This document shows positions 43,944 through 54,717 of a stretch of 64,000 nt of DNA, piece after piece (the first letter of the stretch is position 1; each line of letters starts with the position of its first letter). The DNA comes from Auricularia sp. M13 (lineage: Eukaryota; Basidiomycota; Agaricomycetes; Auriculariales; Auriculariaceae), in assembly GCA_037042915.1 (NCBI GenBank), contig CM073204.1:868001-932000 (forward strand), in the 5' to 3' direction. Made by a program: the position numbers and the translations under genes. The notes beneath the pieces are model-generated. The model was not told where the DNA came from, made no database searches, and worked only from the letters and a program-made list of their open reading frames with translations.

Positions 43944-45859
43944 CCGGCTCCAACGCCGCGTACCGCGCTCTGCCTCGCGCACCTCATCCTCCGCCTCTTC
44001 CTATGCCGCCCCAGCCACCTAACCCTCAGTATCACCTGGACGAGTTCTCCTATGGCGGGCCGCCGTCGTGGAAGCATCCGCTGGACATCGGTCACGACTT
44101 CGAGCCATGGGGCAGCCGTCCTGAGCACTGGGAGCAGGAGCTAACACCTCAGCAGATGGATCCCAGTCCCGTGCTTCCAGTCCTGCATCCGCAGGATACT
44201 GGCGGCACGTCAGGACCGGCAACGGCAGCCCCTGCTACATCGGTGACTACAACCTCAGCAACGGCAGCCTCGACAGCCACTGCGGCCGAGCCGTCTCATC
44301 CTACGCCCGCTGCGCCCAAGGCAAAGAGGAGCACCAAGCCCAAGGCAGGTGCTGGCGGCGGCAATGGTGGGAGTGGCAATGGCGGGAGCGGCGGCGGCGG
44401 CGGCGGCGGCAACGGTGGCAACGGCAATGGCGCCTCAACGACCGGCCGTCAGCGCGGCGCGCAGAACTGGACGTCACAGAAGAAAATCGTGCTCGAGCGC
44501 GACTTCATCAGGCCGATCCTTCCCATTGGCCAGGCAGAGTGGGAACGCGTTGCTCAGGGCTATAACGCGAGCGGCACTGACTGCGAGCGAACGGTCCGTT
44601 CCATTCGCGACATACACAAGAGCGTGAGTCGACACATTCTCTCCCATTCTCTCAACATACTAATACCATATACCATAGCTCGCGGCAGCCAGAAAGGACA
44701 CGGGAAACCCAGACCGCCCGGAAGAGGTTACGCTTGCGCTCGAGAACGAACGCCTGATCGGCAACAAGGCAGGACTCAATGCACTCAACGATACGCAAGG
44801 TTCGGCTGATCAGGACGGCGATGACGACGACGACGAGGTCACCGAGGTTGGGCCAGTCGCTCGCTACGACGCGCCGGATGTGAGTCGCGACGCTCATGAA
44901 GGCGGTGGGCGCGGGCGCGGGCGAGCATCCACCAAGGGCGCCGAGAGCTTCCTCAGCCATGCTGCGACGCTGTTCGACCCCAAGACCCAGCAGGCGAAGG
45001 AGGAGCGCCAGTTCCAGTTCCGTGCCGACCAGGCTCAGCTGAAGTGGCTTCGCGAGCAACTCAAGGACAGCCAGCGCCATGCAGAACGGCTCGAAGAGAA
45101 GCTGGAGGCCGCGATGCGCCAGCGCGACCAGCTGCAGCTCGAATTGCAGAGCCTCAAGATGCAGGAGATGGTTCAGCAGCAGCTCTCCGACTTCAAGGCC
45201 TCGTCATCGCACCGTGGCCGCTCGGTGCAGCGGAGCAAGAAACGTCGTCACTCACCCTCGTCGTCCCGTTCGTCGTCGCGGTCCCGCTCTCGCACACGCA
45301 GCTACCAGGCAGCATCGTCGTCTCGCCGCCAGTCGCCTTCCACTTCGTCTCTGTCGGGTTCGGGTCGCGCGTCTCGTGGCCGTCGATACAAGATCGCCCG
45401 CCTTGACGACGACTTGGCACCAGGCAGCGCGCGCTCTTCATCTGTCTCGGTCGGCGAGCTGTACCCTCGCGAGGCCACACCGCCTCGTCGCCGCTCACCG
45501 TCCAAGGCAGTCCCCATGGAGGTCGACAGCGACAACGGGCACCAGAGCTGCGAAACGATGGCATGATTGCTCTGGCATAACAACCCTTGATACCCTTCGC
45601 CCGCACCCACACTCGCGCCGGATCCCATCATCTTAGACATCATGACTTGAACTCCCCTCACTCCTTGCCCATCTCGCACACCATTCTTTCCTCTCCATGC
45701 TCAGTATCTAGTAGCAGTCTTACATATTCTTCCCATAGTCATATCCTAATCTCATACCCTACCTCTCTTTCATTGCACTTTTGTTACTGTTATTGCTCAA
45801 TACACTTCACTTTCGTGTAATATTGCGTGTGAACGTGAGAACCTAAGCAAAAGCAAATG

Positions 45860-47214
45860 CTATTCAAAAGATTCTACTATGTGGAACCTCTTAACACGGT
45901 CACGGCGTCGTATCTCACCAAACACAATGTCTTCAAAGCCGCTCCAAAGCTCCTCGTCGCCGTCCTGCCATATAGGTACGTACACGTTCCTGATTTGTCC
46001 GATCCCGACCTTGCGCGCGCGCAGATTGAACAGGCGCAAGCAGGTCTCCAGCAGCCCGCTGCGGCGCTCCTTGTTCTCGATGCAGAGGGGCACGCGCAAG
46101 CGGCCAAACGAACCCTGGAGCGTTCGCATGCCCCACTCGGCCGACTGTCGGTAGCTCAGCAGCTGCCTGTTGAAGCGCAGAAGCTCGTCGCGCGCCTCCC
46201 TGTCGCGCGGAAGTCGTGTACCCTGCTTGATTGGGGCTTTAATCTTGCCATCGATGCTGCGCGGGCCGCGCGGGAACGCCGTGTCGGTGACGAGGTAATA
46301 GCCATCCGGCGTGTCGTCCAGTAGCTGCCTGTAGATCGGGCGCGCGATGGCGGCGTCATGCCAGCTGCCTGGAGCATTAATGACAGCGGCGATAACGACA
46401 CCTGGACAGCGTCTAGTCAGCGCGCTCAACAGTTAATCGGACGATGCTTACCTCGTGGGCCGAATGCAATCACACAGCTGCAGTAGTGGCCCTGAAGCCA
46501 GCCGTTGAATGTCGCGTTCTCGAGCATTGGGTCGTCCGACGTCTGCACAACGAGGTTGAGGCCGTCCATGGAACCGAAAGCGCGGACGAGCAGGGAGTGC
46601 CGCTGCTGAATGATTTGCGAGTTGTCCTCGAACTCCTGACCCTGCGGCCAGCTTATAGCAGCCTCTGCAATGCCCCGAAGCACCGAAAGCAGGATGTCAC
46701 GGGCATGGTTAAGGTAACGGTTGGCAACGGTGGGCGTCAGGGCAAAGATTTCCTGCAGCGAGACTTCGTGCATGCTGGACGATAGCCAGTGCAGAACGAG
46801 GCCGAGAGCGCCGGCTGCATCCAGAGATCTACCGCCGACACGAGGTGCGCCGCCGGAACTGACATCGTTTCGAGGAAGGGGGCGTGTATCCCACTCGCGC
46901 GCGAAGCCGGCCGATAAAAGATAGTTGAACGTGTCGACGTCCAACCCCATGGTCACGATGTAGGCGCGGTCGTCTCGCGTGACGTGTAGACGCTGCCAAG
47001 GCGTGTCCTGGCGAGGGTCGGGCAGTAGCTGAGCCCGGCGAAGGTAGAAGCGCGATTGGAAGCGCTTTCGGACGCGCGCGTTGCGGCCAAGCACGGCCCC
47101 CACAACCAGAGCCGTTGCAACAAGCAGCAGCTGCTGCTGCTGCTCTGCTGCCTCGGCGTCCTCGTCCTCCCAAAGGTCCATATCGTCGCTGTCATCGTCG
47201 CTCGGGTCGGACAT
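45860..47214 (-). CDS. PIF/Harbinger DDE transposase
   Basis: Two exons (47214-46452, 46401-45860) give 434 residues. An acidic N-terminus (SDPSDDDSDDMDLWEDED) precedes a helix-rich region with a helix-turn-helix-like stretch (SLQEIFALTPTVANRYL). The DDE_4-type catalytic core carries D in SMDGLN, D in YLVTDTAF and E in SAEWGMRTLQ, with NGWLQGHYC and NAPGSWHDAAIA between. All three acidic residues and both motif spacings are as expected, and no stop or frameshift was seen. The enzyme would cut the 33-base terminal repeats. In this superfamily it usually needs the Myb-like helper, which is interrupted here. Confidence 0.93.
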
Positions 47215-47348
47215 CCGGTCAAAGGAACGGAGTTTGCGGCGGACATGAATCTGCGTGATTTGCGCAGCGATTTACCGCAACGTGCTTACGGGATACGTGC
47301 AGTCCGCTATTTCTCGGATGTATCCATTTGATGAAATTTGGAGCACAC

Positions 47349-47381
47349 AGATTTAGCGGAATACCGTACGGGAAGGCATCC
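47349..47381 (-). repeat. Right terminal inverted repeat of the Harbinger element
   Basis: Exact reverse complement of 32861-32893. The outer flank on the plus strand is ATT (47382-47384). Confidence 0.95.
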
Positions 47382-47555
47382 ATTGAGGCGGTATAAATGG
47401 TCATCTGCGATCGGAGCCGTCGGCACGCGGGTGACAGACAGCAGCAGAAAGTAGTAGTAGTGGCAGACGTATTAGAGAGTGTAGGAGTGACAGACAAGAT
47501 GGCTAAAGTTGATGATGAACAAGTGCAGGAAGGTAGCTCTCTACCGGCCTCAGAC

Positions 47556-48020
47556 TCAGGGGCAGCCGCCGGCGCCGGGGTGTCCATTTTGCAGGCAGCG
47601 GAACGACTGGGCGTTATAGCCGGTGTTGACATGCTACAGTATTGCGAGTAAGCAAAGTTTTGACGACAATAGAATGGGGACGGTAACGCACCGTGCACTG
47701 GAGGTACGACTGGTTGACGTAGTTCCAGCGACGGGTACTGCCTGGGCAGCCGGCGTCCTCATAGATCGCGACGCATGCCGTCAGGTCGTTCGAGGCTTGA
47801 GCCTGCGGCGGCAGCGCGTCAGCAGCAAAAAAAAAAGATGGCGAGCGAGAGGGCGCACCCAGAACGAGTGGCGGCCGGCGAAGCTGTGGCAGCTGCCGTC
47901 GCACGGCACCATGTTGCCGATGTCGCCGTTGCAGTTGTCGCCGCTCCACGCGATGAACGCGTGCGCGGGGGCGGCCGCGATGGCCACGACGGCGATGAGC
48001 GACGACACGGTGAAACGCAT
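47556..48020 (-). CDS. Small secreted Cys-rich protein, 'WSG' family (copy W2)
   Basis: Three exons (48020-47859, 47802-47692, 47633-47556), all phase 0, encode 116 residues. The signal peptide MRFTVSSLIAVVAIAAAPAHA precedes FIAWSGDNCNG, GNMVPCDGSCHSFAGRHSFW, ACVAIYEDAGCPG, YVNQSYLQCT and VNTGYNAQSFRC. Eight cysteines are present in the mature chain. It is nearly identical to copy W3 and on the opposite arm of an inverted duplication. It is presumed extracellular; function unknown. Confidence 0.88.
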
Positions 48021-48412
48021 GACGGGCTGACTGGTGGGCGGATGAGACTCGGTCCTGAGGTCGTCTGACCTTTGAACAGTAGTGTTTAAGTACCTACCTG
48101 GAGCGGAGCCCGCATCGCGCGGGATTCTCACAGTTGACTGATCCGCGGTATCATGGGCTTGATGTTGCACCAGCGTCTAACGGCCAGAGTTCGTGAAATC
48201 ATGCGAAGATGCTCGCAGGCGGTCAGCAGCTACAAAACATAATTCTTCTCAGCTTATTGCACCTCCCAAATCCTTGAAACGCTCAAATTTTCTACGTATG
48301 ATTCACAATGTCGGAGAGATTGTGGGAGGGAGTACCGAGTAACCATTCACTGCGGAGTGATTGTTCCTGGGTTAAAGGTTTGTGCTCGTCGTGCACGGCG
48401 TTCAAATTCTGT

Positions 48413-48433
48413 TTCGGCCCGGACCGGCCGAAC
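48413..48433. repeat. Second copy of the GC-rich palindromic motif
   Basis: Same 21-base core as 32493-32513, with weaker flanking similarity. Confidence 0.7.
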
Positions 48434-48901
48434 GGCTCCGTGTCTTCCTTTCCAACGCGCACATTTTTTGAAATTGCTGGCTAGGTTGTGCGTTCCTGCA
48501 CTATTTCCTGACTACAGTGTAACACCCTTCCACAGCATTCACCTCCAGCTCCAAGCCTCCCGATTTGCTGCCTGGCGGCCCTGACCTTCTAGTATCACAC
48601 TTCCTCACAAGTACTGCCGGCGGTCCCATTCTCTTCTCACAAATATTCTGCTAGCACTGGCGACTAATCGCATGACACCCTGGGTCTCTTGCCTTCATCA
48701 TTTCTCTCTATCGTATTGTGGGTCTCGGTCGGACTGAACAGGACGTCTTTCTTCGCTACAGCCACTGGAACGACTCCGCATCCCGACGGTGTGCACGGTG
48801 GGATGCGCGGTATGTGCCGCATTGCACCTACCGCGCCCAGCTTCAGGTCTTAGACCCATCTGACGCCCAGCATGATCGCTCATGCAGTGTGCTTTCCCTA
48901 C

Positions 48902-48950
48902 TATCCACTGTCTTCCTGCTCATGTGACATGGGCAGGAAGACAGTGGATA
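48902..48950. repeat. Hairpin-forming inverted repeat
   Basis: 23-base arms (48902-48924 and 48928-48950) pair with one mismatch (a G-T type) across a 3-base loop. It starts TATCCACTGTCTTCCTGC. It might be a small foldback element or a structure in a transcript. Confidence 0.85.
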
Positions 48951-49742
48951 CATCATTTTCGCTTCCACTCGAGTGGCCTACTATACTTGAAACTTTGCCA
49001 GCAAGCACCTTTACCTGTTCTTGCCTCTTCAGCGGCGGTGACAACCTGATGTTATATACGACGCCGTCTCGTCATCTAATGACGAGTTTTCAATGCGTGC
49101 TGCGTGCGCCGCTCCATCTCTCAGCATTTCGCAATAACTGCCCCAATGTTTGGCTTCTCCGCCTCTGTTTCCTACCACAGTCCCGCCACTCGATCGTCAA
49201 CCGCGCACCGAGAAAACACTGATTATCACACCTTTCTGGCCGGCTCGTGTCCTCCTGAACCATATTTTTTCTGTTTCTTGTCCTTTTGGCTAGCCCACGG
49301 CCCAGATGTCCAACTGTTCTTGACAGTTGTGCACATCTAGCATCTCGCCCAGATTGGGCGAATTACAGTAAGATCTCGGGTATCACAGGATTAATCAATC
49401 CGCAGTGCAAATCTACGCGGTCCCGCGCGCTTGACACAACTTGCCTGACGTCTGCAACCTGCTTCAAATGTAGAAAATCGTGCGTCTTGAAGAGATTGGG
49501 AGCTGTAAGCTGAACAGATTTACATTATTACAGTTCCTTACGGATTCCGAGCAGTTTCGCACGCTTTCATGTTGTGACCATTAGACGCTGGTGCCACATC
49601 TAATAGCCCATGACACCGCGATCAGTCAAGTGTGAGAATCCCGCGCGATGCGGACTCCGCTCCAAGTAGGTATTTAAACACAAATGCCTGGAGGTCCGGC
49701 GACCTCAGGACCGAGTCTCATCCGCCCACCAGTCAGCCCGTC

Positions 49743-50208
49743 ATGCGCTTCACCGTGTCGTCGCTCATCGCCGTCGTGGCCATCGCGGCCGCCCCCGCGC
49801 ACGCGTTCATCGCGTGGAGCGGCAACAACTGCGACGGCGACATCGGCAACATGGTGCCATGCGACGGCAGCTGCCACAGCTTCGCCGGCCGCCACTCGTT
49901 CTGGGTGCGTCCTCCGTTTTGCCATTCTCGTTCAGCGCTGACGCGCCACCACTGCAGGCCCAAGCTTCGAACGACCTGACGGCGTGCGTCGCAATCTATG
50001 AGGATGCCGGCTGCCCAGACAGCAGCCGTCGCTGGAACTTCGTCAACCAGTCGTACCTCCAGTGCACGGTGCGTCCCCGTGGCCATTCCGTCTGTTGAAC
50101 TATGTTGATTGAAACTTGCAATAGCATGTGAACACCGGATATAACGCCCAGTCGTTCCGGTGCACGCAAAACGGAAAGCCCAGCGCTGCCGGCTGCTACG
50201 GAGTCTGA
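49743..50208 (+). CDS. Small secreted Cys-rich protein, 'WSG' family (copy W3)
   Basis: Three exons (49743-49904, 49958-50068, 50125-50208), all phase 0, encode 118 residues. The signal peptide is the same as in W2, followed by FIAWSGNNCDGDIGNMVPC, GSCHSFAGRHSFW, ACVAIYEDAGCPDSSRRWNF and VNTGYNAQSFRCTQNG, ending AAGCYGV. Eight mature cysteines are present. Exon lengths match W2 for exons 1 and 2, and exon 3 is six bases longer. A TATTTAAA-like element lies near 49671. Presumed secreted; function unknown. Confidence 0.88.
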
Positions 50209-50437
50209 GCTCGACTGGCAGTGAGCTCCCTTTCGCGCATAGCACTTGTTCCACTCCAGCTCGTCTGTCCCTACTACTACTTCTCCTACGTCTACTACTA
50301 CTACTGCTGCTGTGTCCACGTCTCAACTGCAGTTCCACTGTTTCCACCGCCATCTCGCTCGTCAAGAAGCACCACAGCCTGAGTACCAACTACACCAATG
50401 TGCTTGAATTCACAACTGAGAAAATGGCTGACTCGGA

Positions 50438-52083
50438 CTACTCGTCGGCGAGGATGACGACCGCCTTGCCCTTATTGTCGCCCTTCTGCACGTCGACGAT
50501 GAGCTGCGGCGCCTCGTCCAGGCTGCGCACGACGGTCTCGTTGTACTTGATCTCGCCACGGGCGACCTTCCCCGGGATGGTGGTGTAGAACTCCTCGATG
50601 TATTTGTCGTGGTAGTCCGTGACGAGGAAGCCGCGGATGGTGATGCGCTTAAAGAGCGTCTGGTAGATGTTCTGGTGACGTCGGTGAGAAAAGAGTGAGA
50701 TGATGCCACTGAGAATTGGATGCACGCACTGGGATGGGGTCGCCTTCGAGGTTCGCGGAGTTGTAGCTTGAGATCAGGCCGACGATCTGTGGAACATAAT
50801 AATTGGTGCTGCAGTTCTCGATAATAGTGCGAGGTGATAATGCGTACCAGGACACGGCCGAAGGTGTTCATGTGGTTAAGGACGGTGCTGAGCGTCTTCC
50901 CACCCACGTGGTCCCAGTATCTTCACAGTTATCAGCTGTGAGTAATATTGCAACCTGAGAGCAAGGCGCGTCTCACTCACATGTCAATAGGTCCATGCTC
51001 GCGCAGCACTTCCTCTACTTGAGTCTTCTTGTAGTTGAACACGACGTCCGCGCCCAGCTCGCGCAGAAAGTCGAGCTTGTGGTCTTGTCCCGCCGATCCG
51101 ATCACCTTCAGACCAGCTGCCTTCGCGAGCTGGACAACGACTCTATACGGCGTTACTTTCTGCTCAGATAGTAAGGCAGAAGGCGTACGAGCCGACTGCG
51201 CCAGCCGCCGTGGAAATGTATATCGTTTCTCCCTGCAGCGCCCCGTCAGTGGTGTCCCGAGAGTTAATGATACATTAGTGAGAACGCACCTTCTTCGGAT
51301 TGAGCTCCTTCCAGCCGTAGTAAGCGGTTTGGCCTGCCATGCGCCATATGCAGTCAGTTTCCGCGTCAACTTGATGGAATAGATAGACCGCACCAGTCAT
51401 GCCGGCGGGGCCGAGGAACGCGCTCCAGGGAATCGCAATGTTCGGCCCATTGTACTTGTCCAGAACGCGCAGATTTTCCACGTTGTCGATGATCTGGTAT
51501 TCGGCAAAGTCTTCCGGTGCAGCATCGTCAGCATCTTTGATTGACTTCACTCACGAGGTGCGCAGACGTACCGAATTTGTCCGCGTATGGATTATACAGA
51601 TGCGCGCCGACGGGCACGCTGGGATTCTCCGAGCGGAGAACCTTCACGATGGCGTAGCTGTATATCCTACAGAGCGCGTGAGAAGGCGAAGCTCGGTGCA
51701 CAGGTGCTTTGGAGACGCACGCTTTACCGATTTCGAAAGCATAGCCCTGGAAGTGTGAAAGTTAGAGACTCAATACGCAGGAAGGAAGGGAGAGATGGAA
51801 TGGTCACACCTTTATCCCAATCTCCTCCTCCGGCCGCATTTTGCCACGGAGGTAGGGATCGATACTGATGCTCAGCGTCTTAGCGAGAATCTTGCCGCCG
51901 GCAAGGGAGACATTGTCCAGATCGATCGTTTGAGAGTGGTCGACGACTAGCGTCTCGCCTGGGACAGGATATCCTAGACCCGCGATGAGTGATACTGCGC
52001 GATGTACCGGCAGGGAAAGGAAGCAGGTGCACACCATCGGGATGCTTCTTGAAGATAACACGAGAGTTGCGCACGGGAGCCAT
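50438..52083 (-). CDS. MDR-family NAD(P)-dependent oxidoreductase (2-alkenal reductase/leukotriene B4 dehydrogenase-like)
   Basis: Eleven exons (52083-52035, 51958-51810, 51746-51721, 51666-51572, 51510-51394, 51333-51290, 51232-51189, 51142-50981, 50920-50848, 50786-50730, 50671-50438) give 349 residues, normal for the family. It starts MAPVRNSRVIFKKHPDG. SIDPYLRGKM, LGPAGMTGQTAYYG, ISTAAGAVGSVVVQLAKAAG (the nucleotide-binding loop), GADVVFNYKK, YWDHVGGKTL and TIRGFLVTDY are family motifs. No zinc ligands of classical alcohol dehydrogenases are seen. Such enzymes reduce C=C bonds of reactive enals and enones in the cytosol. Two exons are only 26 and 44 bases long. Confidence 0.92.
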
Positions 52084-52575
52084 CTAGGTCTTCCTGCTTG
52101 GACTTCTGAAGCGTCTTCCATTGCGTAGGGATGGTGCGTATATATATCCGCGAGGCTCTGGCGCTTAGTAATCAAAAACCGTCGCCCGTCGGAGATTATC
52201 TGTCCGAAAATGGACACGCTCAATTGCAACGTCGAAGAAAACGGTCGGAAGTTGCTGAGTCAGCCAGCTCCGTGGAGCGAGTGCTGTGGACAAACGTTAG
52301 TTATGTACTAGATGGCTAAGGCTTGCTACTGTACGTGAGGACACCGAACGAGGATTTGGCACACGTGTGTCACGGTGTGTGTGTCACTGACAGTCATTTT
52401 TGCCGCGTTCGCAGTATGAGCCTCGGCGGTAGGTAGCTAGGTAGATTCGGAGCTGACGGGCCCTTCTGGACTGCCTCCGGCGTGTGGCGGTCGAAGAGGT
52501 GTCGGCGGAAGCCGAATACGGCTTGCCCTCATCTTCTCTTCCGCGGGCCAGGCCGCGCCACGTTCAGAACTGCCG
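52084..52575. other. Divergent promoter between the oxidoreductase and F-box-like copy 3
   Basis: About 0.5 kb with short GT-rich stretches near 52360. No coding signal. Confidence 0.5.
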
Positions 52576-53406
52576 ATGGACCGGCTCGCCGAGGAAACCC
52601 TGCATCAAATCCTTGCGCTCCTCGTTATCATGCCCGACGACGTCTTCTCCGACTTGTCCGAGACGCCGCTAATTCCGGCCTTCGTGCGTCGGCGCACTCT
52701 CGTCTTGCGCGTCTGCAAACTCTGGAAGCGCGTCGCCACTCCCATGCTCTACGATACCATTGCCTTGCGCTCAGTGATTAATGCCCAGGCTCTTGCGAAG
52801 CGATTAAAGAAAAACCCGCAGCTCGGGCAGTTCGTGAAGAAGCTGCGGTTCCAGGGCGGATATGGCAAGGCCCTCGGCGCCATCCTGCGCGCGTCACCGC
52901 GACTGAGCGACCTCCATATTTCAATGGACTGTGGTCAGAATGGCTTGTACCTTGAGGCTATGTCTGCTGCCTTGCCGCTCATCAACCCATCACGCCTGCT
53001 TCTTTCTGGTCCGTGCTTGACAAAGGGACACACGAAATTCGACACTAGTACCCATTTTGCGCTCAACGCCATCAAAGGCGTTGTCGGAAAGTGGACAAGT
53101 CTCGTGAGTGCTACAGTATAGTCCCTGACTGTATTGCATTCTCTAATGCAATCGCAGTCCACTGTCGTCACCTCGTACTTCAGCGTAGAAGTCGCCAATG
53201 CGATATTGGCAGCGCCCGATCTGCACGCTTTGCACATTACAGGAATGATGCATGCTCATTTCATGCTCGGCGAGGTGCTCCAGCGTTGGCATCGCTGTAA
53301 AGTTTATGTTACGGATGCCGTCGTGCCGGATGGCATACAGAACCTCCTCGCCGAACTTCAAACGCAGCATCCTAATCGATTAGTAGTATCTTCGAGCTGC
53401 AGCTAA
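52576..53406 (+). CDS. F-box-like protein (copy 3, N-terminal half only)
   Basis: Two exons (52576-53103, 53158-53406) give 258 residues. MDRLAEETLHQILALLVIMP and VLRVCKLWKRVATPMLYDTI match the first module of copies 1, 2 and 4. FVKKLRFQGGYGKALGAILRA and LQRWHRCKVYV match the region after it. The intron is at the same place as intron 1 of the others. A stop after VVSSSCS ends the protein where the longer copies splice into their second half. It is either a natural short form or a truncated paralogue. The family role, ubiquitin-ligase adaptor, is inferred. Confidence 0.78.
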
Positions 53407-53793
53407 CCTGTATCGCGTGTCAGTACTCAATTTTACGAGTTCTGCGCTCTACTTACTTGTGCAAGCTACACACTCACCAAGAATGTCTTTCTGTGAGGGC
53501 GGTTCTAATTATGATGGCAAGCAACGTTGCCACTCGTGACCTGAGTTCTGAGAAATGGAAACACCAGCGTCCTGCGCAAATCCAGCAGCTTACTTCAGGA
53601 GGAAGAGTGCCACTGTCGCTTGCAATCAAACTGACATTGTCCTTCGGCGTAGCCATTTGCTCGGCGATGATCATCTGAACGCACTCGCGACCATTTAGCT
53701 GTTAAATCCATGTCGCAATAGTGCTATTATCTTTGATGCACCTCATGCAATTGTATGGAACGGTACACCGTGACGCAAACAAATGGTCCATAG
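53407..53793. other. Intergenic region between convergent genes
   Basis: It separates F-box-like copy 3 (plus) from the BTB gene (minus). Short open frames only. Confidence 0.5.
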
Positions 53794-54717
53794 CTACAAA
53801 ACGAGAGCGTAGAGACGCTGACAGATGTCGTTCCAGGAGTGCATGGGTTTGCTACAGAACCTGCAGCTAGCGCACTCGATGTTTCGAACGAAATATTGTA
53901 CGTTTGATTGGGAAAGTGCGGTTTTGAGGTTGGGGTGGAGTGCAAACTGCAAGCACACCGCTGAAACGAATGGCCCCCATGCTTCACAACCGGGAAGTCG
54001 ATGGCAGTTGTAACATTTTCCATCTCCCTCGCGTTCGAATGGCGCTCCTGATTTCGAATCGCGGACTTGACTGATGAACGATGCGATGCGGCGCTGACGC
54101 AAGTGCATAATATGAGCAAGTTGCGGCGTACTCATCGGCGGCAAGTTCGTGAAGTCGATGTCGATGGATGTGCACTTCTGTGCGAAGGCTTCGGCTAGAT
54201 CGGGCCTGCCAAGCCTGCATGCGACTGCGTACTGGCGCATGGGATCTTGCGCTTCAGAGGAAGAGCATACAGCCCAGCCGAGCGCCAGCAGCAGAACGTC
54301 CACTGCGCCAGGAATGTCGTACTTCTCTGCTGCAGCCAGGACCGTTTCGATTTGCTCTGGTGATTTGAGCCGCTCGAGCTGGGCCGGCAGGCCACTCGCG
54401 AGTTTGAGCAGGACCTCAATCGTGAGGACATCCTCGTCGACGACGATTGACTGTGCATTCGTGTCTCCGCTAGGCTGAGGCACATTGAACATGCCACGGA
54501 AGAAGCCAGAGGTGCGCGTGAGGACGGATGAAGCGATGTAGAACTTCACGCGATCGGAAGATACAAGAGCGAAGTCTGCGCTCTCTGCAAAGTCGGGGTG
54601 AACGTCCGGGATACCTGAGAGCGACATGACGGTAGGAGAACACGAGGCGTCTGGCCTGGATGTTGTTCCGTCGGCTTCTGACGTGCGTAGCGCCCCTGAA
54701 TCTGCTTTGCATCTCAA
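53794..54717 (-). CDS. BTB/POZ domain protein
   Basis: A single 307-residue exon. The BTB fold occupies roughly residues 38-150: HPDFAESADFALVSSDRVKFYIASSVLTR..., then FFRGMF and the helix pair around VLLKLASGLP and AAEKYDIPGAVDVLLLAL. The C-terminal part has a Cys/His-rich patch (CYNCHRLPGCEAW ... CASCRFC) that may bind zinc. The type is abundant in agaricomycetes; members may act as cullin-3 adaptors, which is inference. The first Met was taken as start; an alternative at residue 31 (MSLSGIPDV) would still keep the domain whole. Confidence 0.85.
   Translation of the reverse strand: MRCKADSGALRTSEADGTTSRPDASCSPTVMSLSGIPDVHPDFAESADFALVSSDRVKFYIASSVLTRTSGFFRGMFNVPQPSGDTNAQSIVVDEDVLTIEVLLKLASGLPAQLERLKSPEQIETVLAAAEKYDIPGAVDVLLLALGWAVCSSSEAQDPMRQYAVACRLGRPDLAEAFAQKCTSIDIDFTNLPPMSTPQLAHIMHLRQRRIASFISQVRDSKSGAPFEREGDGKCYNCHRLPGCEAWGPFVSAVCLQFALHPNLKTALSQSNVQYFVRNIECASCRFCSKPMHSWNDICQRLYALVL

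Larger units (their letters stand above)
33334..45566 (+). pseudogene. Myb/SANT-like Harbinger helper gene, interrupted by a 10.4 kb retrotransposon
   Basis: Exons are 33334-33444, 33493-33579 (to the insertion), 43949-44623 and 44679-45566. The frame runs through the insertion point if the nested element and one copy of CCGGC are removed, giving ~586 codons. The N-terminal third is Pro/Ser/Gly-rich with an Ala/Thr tract and a poly-Gly tract. A Myb/SANT-like domain follows (NWTSQKKIVLERDFIRPILPI ... WERVAQGYN ... RTVRSIRDIHKSLAAARKDTG). Then come an acidic stretch, a coiled coil (KWLREQLKDSQRHAERLEEK) and an Arg/Ser-rich tail. In related transposons this protein binds DNA and helps bring the transposase to the ends and the nucleus. 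The insertion after codon 66 should abolish normal expression, although an internal start downstream (44003) could give an N-truncated form. Confidence 0.88.
32861..47381. mobile_element. PIF/Harbinger DNA transposon, split by a nested Ty3/gypsy element
   Basis: Perfect 33-base terminal inverted repeats at 32861-32893 and 47349-47381 are flanked by the direct 3-base duplication ATT (32858-32860, 47382-47384). Three-base target duplications are characteristic of PIF/Harbinger. The element carries the two genes expected: a Myb/SANT-like helper (plus strand, from 33334) and a DDE transposase (minus strand, 47214-45860), facing each other. Without the nested 10.36 kb element it would be ~4.15 kb. 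The transposase frame is intact; the helper is interrupted. Confidence 0.92.
48021..49742. other. Divergent spacer between secreted-protein copies W2 and W3
   Basis: It contains the two matching promoters at its ends, a second copy of the GC-rich palindrome (48413-48433) and a hairpin at 48902-48950. No gene was recognised. Confidence 0.55.
47556..50208. repeat. Inverted segmental duplication carrying copies W2 and W3
   Basis: Arms of about 0.63 kb (47556-~48185 and ~49580-50208) are reverse complements. They include the coding exons, introns at the same places and ~150 bases of promoter (shared GAGAATCCCGCGCGATGCGG and CCACCAGTCAGCCCGTC). Introns and untranslated parts have diverged more than exons. 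The spacer is ~1.4 kb. Confidence 0.85.
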
